Source: Paraspadella gotoi (taxonomy: Eukaryota > Chaetognatha). Taken from it: 64,000 nucleotides of DNA. Location of the stretch: positions 3,584,690-3,648,689 of the forward strand of contig CM119269.1 of NCBI GenBank assembly GCA_051294375.1, written 5' to 3'. The notes below the pieces were generated by a model. The model worked only from the letters and a program-made list of their open reading frames with translations, made no database searches and was not told the origin of the DNA. Positions 1 through 13,993 of the stretch are shown here, one piece after another. A program made the position numbers and the translations under genes. Numbering within the stretch: position 1 is the stretch's first letter; the number at the start of each line of letters is the position of its first letter.

Positions 1-3000
1 AAATGTACTGTGCTACAGTGTCCCAGAACCATCCTGTCTCGACGTTTCGGCGTGGACCGACCGTCGAATTCTGTGCAGGACTCTAGCGAAATACCGTCTT
101 CGAACACGACTCAGCAGTGGATCTTCGGTCTTCATGCAGATAGACGTAGATATCCCTCGTTCTGACTAAGCAGAGATTCGAACGGCGTCGGAAGTTTCGC
201 TAAGAGATATAGAGACGACTCCGTCGTACGGCTTCAAGACATCGATACTTTGAGGCGAGCGACAGCTGCAAACCGCCGCATCAGCAGCAGCAGCGTTGCA
301 GCACTACAGTTGCCGACAGACGATTGCATGACGAAGTTGGAAGTTCTGGAGTGATAGGGAGACAGAGATGGCGGCTAGGTTTATCTATTGGAATAAATGC
401 AGGGATTTCTGATATTGTAAACGTTGTGCGTCATGAAGAGAAGATGTCTGAAGACTTAAGTCCTGAATGTTTATCGCGATTTGAGAAAGTTTTGAATTAA
501 TATCTTTAAAACAAGCGAGGGGAAATGTACTTTCCTTCATTTTTCAGAGAATTTTCAAACATCCTCATGTTTACTATAAATTGGCAAAAAGGGAAAGTTT
601 ACTAAACCGTTAAAATTGCAGGGTAGTGGATTGCTATATGTTTCTTCCGGTTACACTCGTATGCCATCTATTCAGAGATTTCGGCGAATTCTGAAATCTC
701 TTGTTGATCTGAAGACTTCTGTCCCTATGCTATGACAAATGCGACCGGGGTTGGAACAAGACACCAGGGGCTACAGAGAAGCGGGTCTCAAAGTTTGAAC
801 AGGTAGGAACCTTAAGAATATGTTATTAATTTATGCATGTTATATATCGATGTTTGAACATGTGGCAGATACTTGGGATTTTAAGCTCGCGTGGGAGTGG
901 AAGGGGATCCGCGGGTCGGTTTAGGGAACGCAGTAGCACCAATGCCTTGAGGTTCGGTTGCTTCTTATTTCAGAATGATTACGATGGACAGAGCCGACGT
1001 CGACGTAATGAGCGGATTAAGTCGAAGAAAGAAGACTAAGTTTCCAAGCTAATTGGGCGGGCGGCGTCAAAGAGAGAGCGAGGAGATGGCGTTAGGACAA
1101 GTTTCTTGAGAGTAACAACCAAGAGCAGAAGAATTTTATTTTAGTCGGAATCTGCTTATTCCAGGGGTAGATATTTCCCGACTTAATAATCACTTTTTTA
1201 TTATAATAATAAATAACTCAACTATTTTTCGGTCCGGATCGGTCCGCCGGCCTCAAATAATTGTCGGCAACGCACTATATCATGTCAGAACACGAATTAG
1301 ATAAATTATGCAAAAAATAAAAATGATGTCCGTCCGTCCGTCGTCATGTCCGGCCGCTTGTCCGTTTTGTAATAATCCGTCCGGTGTCGAAAGGGAAGAA
1401 TTAAGGCCGGGACTGCTTTTTGCGGTGAGTAGAGGCTTCGCGTGAAGTTGATTGTGGCTTACCGTCCGAACTTAGGATGAGGGCGGTTCTCGTATCGTAG
1501 AAAAAAGGGAGTTATGGTATTAAAAAGCGCGTCGTATTAATAATAGTTTATGAAGAGAGGAACCGACAAGGACTCCAAAATCCGGACTTTGGGGTAGAAA
1601 GTTGAGTGGAGTTGGGGACTTGCGGATGGCTTCAAGGTGATAAGGGGAGAATTGGATGAGCCATTTGTTAGCATTTAAAAGAATGGAATCTACATTTTGT
1701 GTGTGGGGTGAAACCATGTATAACAGGGACTTATTTAGGTCAACCAACATAATACGCAGTGTTGGGAGTTTGGACCGAGCTATATCGAGGTGACAAATTT
1801 TAAAAAGGCTCCATGATTTTAACTTTAAGCTAATATATATTCAAAACTGAAATATTTATCTGCAGATAAGTTATTTCTACGATAGTATTTCTTCGGCTTT
1901 TTCTTTGATAAGTGGACCCACCGTGGAGCTGCGGTTAGTGGGGCATGGTGCGGGGGGCAGGTTATGTAAAACCGTCCGGGTTTCAGAGCCTAGTCGCATC
2001 GCAGGAGAGAGGGGGGAGGGGTAGAATCAACTGCCTGTCGAAATCCGGGTTAGCTTCTTGTATACAAGTAGATGGCGTTCGTGAGAACGTTTTCCCTTGT
2101 ATTATAATGGTTTTTCATTGTGATCGATTTCTGGAGACAAAGCAGCATTGGATTTGCTGAACCGGTGTGGGAAACTGCTGATGTTAACACACATCGTATT
2201 TTGAGAGACCCAGTACGAAGTTTTCAGTGGTGTGGGTGCCATGCAAGTATTGCTCGGATTTAAATGATGGTGCGGATAATAATGGGAGACGGGCTAAAAA
2301 AAGTTAGGAGATCAGTGCCGTTTATAATAAGTTATCACGGGGCTAGAGGTGAGTTTAAATGGAAGAAAAAAAAAAGAAAAATATATTACAAGATATTTGG
2401 AAACACACAAGAAATCATGCTTACGCATGGATGGCATGGGCTTTATGTTGAGAACAGGTTAATGAAATTTGGTTGTGGGTAGGAAAGGGTGTGATTACAG
2501 TGTACCAATTCTGCTTGAAAGGATTTTTTGGACCTTTCTTACTATTTTCGAAGTGTAGTATCGTAAGAAAGTTTGTGCCTTAATTTAGGTTGTAAAGTAT
2601 GTTATTGTCATGATAATGCTTTAAGTATTCCCAGCCAAGCTGGAGCGGGGCGGGGATGAAAGAATATTGAAGTTGGTTTGGAAAATGGAGTGTTGCAATG
2701 GAGGACAAAGACAATCATTTACAAAACAAAAAAAGAACGATTGCAAGAAGAACTCTGGAAGGTTTTGAAGTTGTTTGTGGTATAGGCTTATAATAAATAT
2801 AATTAATTTAACTATTTATGAAGTTTTTAAAAAACTTGTAGACCTAAATTTGAATTTTGGAGTACTTGATGTATTAATATAAGGTTCGCTATATCTTTTA
2901 TTATCTTTTTTTTTTTTATTTTTTCTTATTTCGCTTTACTTAAAAAAAAAATAGATATTTTTTTTTTTCATTTATTTTTTTTTTTAACAATATTTAATTT

Positions 3001-3289
3001 ATCGCCAGAATTTTAATAACATATCAAATAAATCCAATTTTAACCAAAATTCATTTCGATAAATTTTCTCCATCAGTTATAACCACAGTGGCATATTAAT
3101 CGTACAAAAACTTGTAAACAAACAAAAACTAAAAAAAAACTGTTTGGATAACAATTCAAGAAAACTATATCCTCAACCTGTCCGCCAACTCTGATCACTG
3201 CGCCAATCGCTACTCCGCCAACTCTGATCACTACGCCATTCTCAACTCCGCCAACTCCGCCAACAACTTGGCCGCCAAAGGCCGCGACC

Positions 3290-4394
3290 ATGAATGGTCA
3301 ATTCGTCACCCCCCGCGCGAACGGCGCCATTTCTTACCACCACCTCTCTAACCTCCCACAATCCACGCATTACCACTCTATCAACCACGCCCACTCTCCC
3401 GCACCCACCCTCGGAACTCTCAGCGCCAAATCCGTCGTCGACGCGGATCGACGCGCCCACTTCCGGTCTCTGCCGAAACCGTCGACGACGCAGTTGTCGT
3501 CGTCATCACTGACGTCGTCCCCGTCGACGCAGCGAATGACGGCGTCGGGAAGCGTACAGAGTCTGACGCCGTCGACGCTGCCGCAGAGAATCACGTCGGC
3601 GACGTCGCAAACGCAGCATCAGCAGCAGCAGCCGTTGCAGCAATCGTCGAGACCATCGAAGTTGAAGCTGTATAGAGACGCAGGAGCCGCCGGACGGTTT
3701 AACAAATGGTTCCCTGCAGTTGCCCTCGTAACAGAGAGGATGAGACCATGTAACCTCCGCCTGACCCTGAGGACAGAGATAGATCCCCCACTCGTACGTG
3801 AGAGCTCTTCGATGACTCTCTCTCTGACTCTCGTCCTGACTATCTGAGAGAGAATGAATAGATGGAGTGGATGAGAGATGAGAGACGGAAGAGAGAGCGA
3901 GTGAATGAGAGGCGAGGGACGAAGGAGCGAGAGGGATATTACTATGGTTCGTCCGTTGTCTCTCACGTACCGTCTGCCTAGGTCAGACCTCGCTCACGAA
4001 CTGAGACAGGACGAGAGAGAAGAGAGAGAGAAAGAGAGACGAGAGAGAGATGAGAGAGAGAGAGAGACGCGAAATGATCACGGACGAAGCTTATAGGTTA
4101 AACCGACGTTTATTTTAAATGTCAGATAAAATGTCGAACCTCGTTGGTTTATTGTGAATCTTAGCCAGGAATCTTGTTAACATATCGAATATTATTTCTC
4201 ATGACTTAATATTTTTCTGAGCAATTCATATTTTTTTCACCCTTTCGTCGAAATTCTCACTTTTTTGAGTAAATTCCAAGATTTTTTTTTTGTTAAATCT
4301 CGACAAATACACAGAAGGGGAATTTCTCGCTAAGAAGAGGTATTTAGGCTAATACCCGGGCGGCTTCATTTTTAATGGAGAAGAAAAGGGTTAC

Positions 4395-4441
<47 letters not shown>

Positions 4442-7400
4442 CTTTCTAACCTTTTGTTTCCATCTTAGATGTGTCTGCCCTTAATTTACGATGGGCGGCG
4501 CCACTTCATATTTCTGTCGCATTTTTTCCATTTTTCATTTTCTTATTTCCGAGATCTTCTTTGGCATCGGGCTGCGCCGGCACTCGGCTGAGCCGGCACC
4601 GGGCTGCACCGGCATCGGCACACACCGGAACCGAATAATTCTTTATCTGTTTCTTTCTTTATTTTATCTTTGTAATTTTAATTTTTTCTTTTTTTATTAT
4701 TTTATATATTTTTTTTTCATTATTTTCGATTCAGGCTTCGCGGAAAAAATTGATTTTTTTAAAGTTAAAAAACAAAATAAAAAAATGAAAAAAAATATTT
4801 TCGCATAATTTCTGGTTTTAATTAGCCTCGTTTTTTTTTAGGCTAAAAAATTAATTAGCTTTTCTTAACGTAATTTTCTTATCAGAATTTCCATTTTTTT
4901 TCTCTCCTCCCCACAATTTCGACAGGCTCACGTGGTCGCGGCGTTCGAACAATCCCTCTCCAGCATGACCACTAGGCTGCAAGCGTTGACTCACTCCACG
5001 GAAAGAAAAGTGAGTTCATCGTTTAACTTTAAAGACTTTGAATTGTAACACGAACGTCGATCATAAATCATGAACGATTTCTTTAATTCGACTTTCAGGA
5101 TTCTGAATTGACGGCGCTCCACTCAACCATCGAGGCGTTGCGAAGTCACTCATCCGCCATCAAAGCCAACGCCATAGCCACTGGAGCATTGCAGCCGGTG
5201 AGAGGCAATGGGAATCCGATAATACGAATCTATTTGGTCATTTGGGATTTGCGATATTGTGAAAAAAAAATGGTTAAAACGTTTTGGATAGTTTTAAATT
5301 TAGATCTGGGAGCGGTGAAGTTTTCGATTGTCATTTACGTGGATTAATAGGATTAGTTAAAGGGATATAGGGCATTATATACATAAACATATACATATGA
5401 GATTTAATTAAGATTCGGTTTGAACAAAGAAACTTCAGGGTCGCCCCTAAACACTTAATCCATTTACTTTTAATGACTTAATGAATTTCCGACCAACTGT
5501 TCGCCTAGATTTCTACAAAAAAATTCTTTCGTATGAAAACTATCGTTGCTGTTTTGTTCAGGATTCTTTCGCGAGTGGAGACTTTCCGACGGTAGCGCCG
5601 CCTCCAGTCAATCAGACTCCATCGTCGGGTAGAAAAAATAGCAGCGGTTACGTGACTACGGGAGGATTCTCCGTCAGTCAGCCTACCTCTCGTGAGTTGT
5701 TTTGAATAGTGAGCACATAGTATAATATGTTATTATTTAATTACCTAAAAATATTTTTTTAAAAATTGCTTCTTCTTACCATCAGCCCTTCTCGGCGGCG
5801 ACCACCAAAACCACCATCACAACTCTGCCAACCCCCACGCTAGTCACTCTACTCACGGAACCCCGTCTCATGGCCCCTCTGGCCTCCATCCCCACCACCC
5901 ATCCGTGGCCCCCAGAGGTCTCTCGAGGCAGATGTCGACGGAATCCATGTCGTCGCTCAACTCGATGTCGTCTGCTTGTTCCGTCACGTCGCAACATTCC
6001 ACCGACACGGATTCCAACGTCGGAAAAGCAGGCGAGTTTAGTTGTGGGGCGGGAAGGGTAAGTCAGATACAGGTTATTTTAAAGTTTCGGGAGGTGAGTT
6101 GCAGTTGTAAGTCGGAGGGGAAGTTCAGATAATTTCGGTCGCAATTGTGAGGATCAAACGTTCGGTTCGGTTTTGCCACATTTTAGTAACTTGCTATTTT
6201 GTTCGTTTATTCGATGCTGATTAAACTTCATTGTATTTTATTTAAAATGATTCAATATGCGTACATACATTATATTGATTATCGCATTCTCGGTGTTATA
6301 TTCGTATTATGTATAGAATTATTCTTTCCGTCTCATTCGACCGACACAATTGACTATTTGCGATTTTCTCTTGTAGTTTTCTTCGTTTTAGTTTTGCGTT
6401 ATCCGTGTCCCCCCCCCAAAAAAAAACGCTCCCCATTGGCACATAAAATACTATTGCTCAAAAAAATGTTTATGAATTCCTCAAACATCACCCAGTTCGA
6501 CGAGTGCGTCACAAATAAATGTTCATCCTCAATTTTTCAGAACGAGGAAAACAGAAAAATATTTTTCAAAATTAATTATTCATCGACACGAATGGAATGA
6601 AAAAAAAATATCATCGACGCAAACATTTCATCGACAACGACATAAAAAAAACGTGTGATGAAAGGAAATGGCATAGGCATGAGAGGAAATGGCATAGGCA
6701 TGAAAGGAAATGGCATAGGCATGAAAGGAAATGGCATAGGCATGAAAGGAAACGGCATAGGCATAAAAGGAAATGGCATAGGCAGACTTTGATATTCGTT
6801 TTAATTTTCTATTTGAAAGGTTTTGCGATTTATTTTACCATTTCGCTTTCCTGTTTGTAGTACTAATACAGTAGAATTACAAAGTGAGCAATAAAGAAGA
6901 GAGAGCGTTTGACTTATTTAGCGAAGGAAAGAGCTTTCGCTCGGAAAACCGTCTGGCGATCTTTTTCTCTCTCTGGGAATTTTATTCCTCGAAACGAAGT
7001 CGATGGAATTTTTCGCATAACTAGTCGAAACCCGAGTTTAATTCATTAAATTTTATTCTATTTTATTTCACTAAACTATTTTTTTTTCGTTCTCCCGCTC
7101 CGCGTCGCTCCGCTGAACGCCGAGATTGCATCTTGCGGATTTAAAAAGATTAAAAAGTTACGACTCGGTTTCTGTTATGGTCACAGCGGTATTATATGAT
7201 AATCCTTTCTTTCAGCGGTTAATTTCGTTATTAAATGTATTGCAAAACTCGAATATCGATTCCGTTGAAAACGAAATTCACAAACCGAAGAATGAGTTTT
7301 GAAAAAATAGAAAACAAATTACGTTTTCGTTTTCTTTTCCCTTACTTTCTCACCCCCCCCCCACATTCACACACACTAAAAAGTTTCCATTTCCAGCTTT

Positions 7401-9422
7401 TTTTTTTCCATTTTCTATTTCGGTTTCAGTTTTTAACTTTTCAATGTTTTTTTTTTGTTTCCATTTTTTAGGCTCAAACGCAGGACTCAGCGCCAAAGAG
7501 AAGAAGGAGAAGAAGAAGAAGGGATGGTTGAGAAGTTCCTTCACCAAGGCCTTCACGCGAAAATCCAAAGGATCTCAAGGTTGGACGAGGTTTCATAGTA
7601 ATAATATTACTATTTGTATATATCTTTATTAGTTTTTATATCTATTTGTCGTTGAATCGATTCTTAATTAATTTCTCTCCAGGTTCATCCATCTCTTCTC
7701 CCGCCAAAACTCAGAATTACGTTCAGTCGGACGTCGAAGGTAAGTGAGAGCTAATTATTATCTGGCAGTTGATAAATACGACTGTGAGAGAGTGTTGATA
7801 GGAAAGCCTGCAGGAACTTGCTCTGTTATTCACTTGTAAGATAATTTTGTTTAAATAATTTCGCATTGGTTGTACCCATTTCATAATCATGAATCGTTTT
7901 AACTTGTCCTCTCCCCAGACAATTTCCTCACCAAAACGTCTCTCTTGTTTTTCCCTCAGGAGAAATTGTGATCTCACCGACTGCGACGACGACGGCGACG
8001 ACGACGACAGCGACGACGGCGTTAAATTTGCCGCCTCCTACCGTGACGTCACCCAACGCCACTTCCGGTCAAAACATGAGGGCGTCGCAATCGAGCAACG
8101 AGTAAGTTAGCTTCCGGCGTCATTCTAAATTTTGTTAAGTTGGTAAATAATTTTTTTAATATTTGTACTTTGGCCGAACACGTTAAGTTCTGCCAGGACG
8201 TCAGGTGTTTTTAATTATGTTCAGTTTTGTTTTATTTTTATTCTTTTATCTTATTTCGGAGAACCATTTTTTTAAAAGCGAGAGCCCTCTTAAATTTTGT
8301 TAATTATATATTTTTCAATTAATTAAAAACCAGCGTCAATTGAATTTTTTTATTCTCTAAACGAAATAGTTGATGCCATTCGCCTAAACTCGATGCTCTT
8401 TTTTTTTCTTTTCTTGTTGTTTGCGATGACGTCAATTCCTTTTTTTTTTCGGTCGTAGTAAAAAAAAGTCAAATTGTTTTCGACCTTCCATTATCTTCGT
8501 CCTCGACCCTCTTCGACTCCATAATGTTTTCCACCCTTTCGTCAACCACATCCCACTCGATCCCTCAAATAGACGCCCCACCTCTCCCTTAGCCTCACCC
8601 TTCGCTTCTCCCCTCTCCAAACCCCCGCTGAGTCGCGCCTCCCCTTCCTTTTCCCGCCTGCCCCTCGACCTGCCACGCCAATCCCCTTGTCCGCTCCCCT
8701 TCGACCCGCCCCGTCACTCCCCTTCGCCGCGGTCTCGCTCCAGTCCGCCCAGACCTCTCAGCTCCTTGAGCCACTCTAGCGGGGGTGGCGGGGCTTCCGC
8801 CCCTTCCACTCCTTCCACCCCCGGCGCCACCTCGCAAGCTTGGTGGTACATTGAAGAGTTAGTTGTGATTGTATGTTGCGGTCGCTTGTTGTTGTTGTCG
8901 TTGTTGTTGTCCGTGTTTACGAAAAACCCTGAAATTAACGATGTTTTTCCTTCCGTTTTCCTCGTAACGATTGAACTACAGAAAATAGAAAGATACTGAA
9001 TCGAAACGGAAATGTCTTTTTTTTCTTTCTCTCTCAATGTTTGTAAACAGACTAAACAGTTAACTGTGAAAAGTATTTTTTTGGTTTTTCATTTGTGTTA
9101 TATCTTTGTTAATCAGTGTGAAGAACATAGATGTAAATATGCGAATCAACTAATCGACGCCACTTGCGATTTTTTTTTATTTACGTTTTTATTTATTTAT
9201 TTTCCTCAGTTTGTACCGTGGACCACTGGTTATCAATCCCTTCTTTTTCGCATTAACCCCGGTTTCATAATACTGCCGCCAAACTGTTCAGTCAGTTGCT
9301 TTTTTTTTCGCGCGGAAATAATGCAAAAATTAGCCTAATTTTTTTTCCAAACTTCTTTTTCTGTTAAAAATAAACATCACATACGGTTTAGTAAAATTTT
9401 AGTTTCGAATCTTTTATACAAA

Positions 9423-9489
<67 letters not shown>

Positions 9490-10605
9490 CAAATATTACG
9501 TCTGTTTCTACTAGTGGGTGGTAATTCCGTTTCCATAACGACTTAATTTCCTCCTCAGCGTCCAACATTTAAACTCAATGTTTTAAAGGATTTTTCAGAA
9601 CGTTAAATACATGATTTCTGAGGATAGTCTTTTCAAATTTATAATTGAGTAGTAAAGTAAAAGTCTAGTAAAACATCCCAAATTTAAACTTAACTAGATT
9701 ATGTGTTTAACTGCGTTTTTTTCAAAAAAGATTAAAACTGTTTATTAAAAAAAAGTAAGAACAAACATGTTTATAAAGAGATTGTTTACTTCCCCTACAA
9801 CATTTTCCCTCAAGGAATCGTTTTTACTTAGCTTCTCCATTCAAGTTGTCAAAATTGTTAACAAATGATTTTTTTCAAAAAAAACCAAAAAATAAATTTT
9901 TATAAAAGCTCGCGGTAAAAATAACAAAATATTTTGGTATTTGAATCAACCTACCCTCTCTTTTCTCCTAAACCCTATTTTCACCCCTTCCTCTCAACCT
10001 GCCCCAACTTGCCCCAGGTTGTTCGACTCCCTCAACGGTCTCGCACCCGGCGAAACCCCCGAAGTGGCCGTCATCGAGTTGAAGAAGCAGCTGAGAGAAA
10101 AAGACATGAAACTCACCGACATTCGTCTCGAGGCACTTACCTCCGCGCATCAGGTACGCAGGCTTTTAAATTCATTTCAATTCTGTCCAGTTTGGTTTAT
10201 TACTTAAAACTGTAGATTATACCATTACAAATATTTCACGTTTTAGCGTTTCCTTATATATATCACAATCACTGAATCAGTCTATCACTATCAGTGACGC
10301 AAGGAAGCGGGTGATAAAGAAAGCCTCATGTCGTGACCTTCTACCCTCCTTTTCTCTTCCCTACCAACAGTTGGATCAAATGCGCGAGACTCTGATGAAG
10401 ATGAAGGACGAGATGGTCAACCTGAAGCAGGACAACGAGAGACTCCAACGCCTCGTCACCAACAAACCTCTCGCCGATTCCCAGTCCAGCCTCCCGTCCA
10501 ACAGCCAAAGATCCTCGGCCGGTGAGAGAGTTTTTTTTAACGTAGTTGTTGTTGTTGTTGTCGGTTCTGTTTGTTATGGTTTTCAATTAGCGCTCAGTTT
10601 GCTTA

Positions 10606-10672
<67 letters not shown>

Positions 10673-13600
10673 CTGCCACAGGGAGCCTGGACTCGTCTTC
10701 GGCGGCCAACTGGGACACCCTGTCGGCGGCGTTGGAGACTTCCCGCACTCACCTGCAGCTTGGATCTGCTGCTCAGCGATTTGGGAGGCGGCGACGGGAG
10801 GAGAGTCACCGTCTCCGTATATCTGGGTGAGGATATTTGGATCACATTGGGTCATGGGGTCACAGGGATTGAAGGAATCCTGACTGTAGCCGAAATAGAA
10901 AATGTAGAGGAGGGGCTCAGCATTATCCCTTTCTCCCCATGACCCTCATTCTCTGTTTTTCCTTCGTTTTTAAGGCAATCCGACGGAGATGTCGAAAGCC
11001 GGAAACCCGGCCGAAGGATCTCCGCCGGAAATCACCATCGGCTGCATGAGCGTTAGCGGGAAGACAAAGTGGGACCTGCTCGACAACATCGTCAAGCGAC
11101 TCTTCAAGGTAGGGTCCTCCTCAACAGCAATTTATATTTTGAGTTATTCATTAGTTTATCTTAGATTTAATTAAAAATTATGGGCGAATTATGAAGAACT
11201 ATAGTTGACCGTGATCTTCACCGATCGTTCCTTTCAGGAATACGTGATTCGCATCGATCCAGTGACGAATTTGGGTTTGAACGGAGACTCGGTTCACAGT
11301 TATCACATAGGAGAAATCACGCGATCGAAAGATTCCGAGGTCAGTTTTCCATTTTTTTTTTCGAGGGGCCGGTCTGTTTTCGCTATCTTTCTGTCTTGTA
11401 CATACCAGATTAAGTTCAATTTGACATCCTTAAATAAATAAATTTCCCCCCCCTTAAGGTTCCTGAACTTCTCCCATGCGGTTACCTGGTCGGAGATAAC
11501 ATGCATATCAAGATCTTCCTGCGAGGTGCGCCGCAAAACTCTGTGGACGCGTTGGCTTTTGAGACGCTGACGCCGCGCTCCATCCTCCAGCGCTACATCT
11601 CTCTGCTCATGGAGCATCGGAGGTGAGTGGGAAGGGGTAATCTGATTCACAAAGATATGTGAGACATGTAATTATAATGGTCAACGAACAACGTACGTAA
11701 AATTAAATAATAAAATTAACTTTTAAATATCATACGTACTTTTTAAATATAAAAGCGCTGATGAAGTCTTGTATAGCAGAGCCGAAACATGACCATTAAT
11801 TAAATTTGTCGTTGTTATAAAAAGATTTCGTCTTTTATCTTACATTCAATTTCCTAACACAACGAAAAGAAAGAAATTTCACAATATAAAATATAAAAAA
11901 GCACGTATTTTAAGATTGATTCTCCGTCGCAAATCCTAAATACTCACTGGGTTCATCTCTTCATCCCATCCCCTCTCATCACCAGGATCATCCTGTGCGG
12001 TCCGTCAGGAACGGGCAAGACTTACCTGGCGCAGAAGTTGGGCGAGTATCTAGTGCAGCGGTCGGGACGCGAGCTGAGGGAAGGATCCATCGTTAACTTT
12101 GACGTCGACAACAAATCTCCCAACGAGTTGAAGTCCTTTTTGCAGGTGAGTTTTTTAGTTTTATTACTTTATATTACATTAGATTACATTTACATTGTAC
12201 ATTCATGCGTTTGTCCGTCCGTTTATTTAATCGTTTATTTATTTATTTGTCCGTCCATTAACTATTGTTTTAATTTTTTTAAATAATTATTTGTTTATAA
12301 ATTCATTCATCTTCTTAATCATTCTATTAATTTTAATTCAGAACATCGCCGAACAATGCGAAGTCTCGTCGCCGACGAACCAAGATCTTCCTCAAGTAGT
12401 CATCCTCGACAATCTGCATCACGTGACGAGTCTTGGCGACGTCTTCAACGGTTTCCTCAGCTGCAAATACCACAAATGCCCTTACCTCATAGGTAAGTAC
12501 ATTCGCCGCAATTTCCATTCACTCAATCTTCGAAAATAGTCGCTGCAAGACCCTTTTTTTTCCCCGTTAAAGGCACGATGCAAGCATCCAACAGTTCGAC
12601 GACGAATCTTCAGCTGCACCACAATTTCCGATGGGTTTTGTGCGCGAACCACATGGAACCGGTCAAGGGATTCCTGGGCCGATTCCTGAGACGGAAGCTG
12701 GTCGAACACGAGGTCAGTCGTCGTAAATGAACCACTTTTAACTCACCGATGGAAAAAAAAACTTCTTACTTTCACATTTGAACCCCGAACCAGGTGAGCG
12801 TACGCGCCCGCGATCCCGATCTCGCGCGGGTCATCGAGTGGATCCCTAAAGTCTGGCAACATCTCAACAAATTCCTCGAGACTCACAACTCGGCCGACGT
12901 GACGATCGGTCCGCGACTCTTTCTCAACTGCCCCATAGACGTCGCGGGTGAGTTGTGCGAAGTGATGTTCTGTTATTTAGTAACTCAGTATTTCACTTGT
13001 AAAACAATATGAATTATTCGTTCGTTCGTTCGTTAAATAATTTTTAAAACTACTCTACCGTCTCCCTCTAGGTTCGCGAGTCTGGTTCACCGACCTGTGG
13101 AACTATTCTTTGGTGCCCTACCTGCTGGAAGCCGTTAGAGAGGGCCTCTCTCTTTACGGTCGACGAGCCAATTGGGAGGATCCCGCCTCCGTCATTTGCG
13201 AGACTTACCCTTGGCCGGCGGGGTCGAGAGGCGGGTCGCGCCCATCCTCGGACGGAGGTAGGGACAGAAAATCGTTCGTTCGTTCGTTCTTTCGTCGTTC
13301 GTTCGTTCGTTCGTTCGTTCGTTCGTTCGTTCGTTCGTTCGTTTGTTCGTTCGTTCGTTCGTTTCGTTAACAAAAGTATTAATTTCACGCGTTTATTAAT
13401 TGTTTTTAATCAATGATGAAACCGTTTAATAATTAATTATCTTATGCCTCCCCCCTCCTCGATTAGACGGCAACTCCTCTTCCTCGCTTAACTCCGTCTC
13501 GAAGGCCGACCTCCAACGCCTTCGTCCAGAAGACGTCGGCTTTGAAGTCTCCGGCGCCGCCCCCTCCTCCTCCACCTCCTCATCGACGACGACGACGATC

Positions 13601-13993
13601 AAATCCGGCGCCGACGCTTCCGGCTCGGACGCGCCGGCGTCATCGAAATCCGCGACGGCGCCCCAAAAGAAAAGCGGCGCTGGGGACGCCGCCGACACCG
13701 GCGCTGTAGAGGAAGGGGATCCAATCGTGAGTTTTTATAACTACTTAATCATAGAGATCAACGTTATTTAAAGTTTTTTAAATAATTGGTTATAAATTAA
13801 TATTATTATATTTATAATTCTACAGTTGAACATGTTGCTTCGTCTTCAAGAAGCCGCCAATTACACCGGCGGCGCCGGCGGGTCCGGCGTCGGCAGCGCC
13901 AACAACAACAACAGCAACAACGATTCGGGCACGGATTCCGTTTCCATCGATTCCAACGAAGTTCCACGAACTGACATAACGGAGGTCATGTGA
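3290..13993 (+). CDS. NAV: Neuron navigator (NAV/unc-53) homologue, 5' end outside window
   Basis: Cytoskeleton-associated protein with a C-terminal AAA-type ATPase; NAV proteins act in axon guidance and cell migration. Exons read here: about 3290-3727 (tentative), 4926-5009, 5099-5197, 5562-5691, 5786-6031, 7472-7579, 7683-7739, 7960-8101, 8573-8842, 10018-10153, 10371-10521, 10682-10826, 10975-11108, 11238-11339, 11459-11622, 11986-12145, 12342-12492, 12573-12712, 12794-12947, 13072-13257, 13467-13726, 13826-13993 (TGA 13991). From 4926 this gives about 1060 residues. Visible landmarks: coiled coil beginning AHVVAAFEQS, basic GWLRSSFTKAF, second coiled coil with MKLTDIRLEAL, IGCMSVSGKTKWD, Walker A GPSGTGKTYLA, Walker B-like VVILDNLHHV, and RVWFTDLWNYS, all in the vertebrate NAV2 order. 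The intron after 6031 needs a GC donor, and exon 10682-10826 shows a +1 frame discontinuity. The N-terminal CH domain of vertebrate NAV2/3 is not seen. The family call is very secure; the first exon and its start are not. Confidence 0.93.
4401..4437 (+). repeat. (GA)n microsatellite
   Basis: A pure GA tract in a NAV intron. Confidence 0.9.
6658..6785. repeat. 21-bp minisatellite in a NAV intron
   Basis: Six copies of AAAGGAAATGGCATAGGCAT plus G. As the unit is a multiple of three, both strands stay open, but nothing suggests translation. Confidence 0.9.
9425..9486 (+). repeat. (CT)n microsatellite
   Basis: A pure CT tract of about 60 bp in the NAV intron between exons 8573-8842 and 10018-10153. 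Confidence 0.95.
10606..10668 (+). repeat. (CT)n tract at a NAV splice acceptor
   Basis: A CT tract ends 13 bp before the exon at 10682 and would serve as its polypyrimidine tract. Confidence 0.95.
11759..11789 (+). ncRNA. Hammerhead-like motif in a NAV intron
   Basis: CTGATGAAGTCTTGTATAGC is followed by AGAGCCGAAAC. It has both hammerhead boxes around a decayed stem II (GTCT/AGAG), and CATGTA occurs about 95 bp upstream as a possible stem III strand with cleavage site. Confidence 0.25.
13264..13366 (+). repeat. (CGTT)n microsatellite
   Basis: TTCG repeats begin a few bases after the donor at 13258; a shorter TTCG tract lies at 13016-13034 in the preceding intron. Confidence 0.9.

Noticed and set aside
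6058-6063. Consensus GTAAGT donor in NAV.
   Set aside because: Using it puts the next conserved exon (GSNAGLSAKEKK) out of frame.
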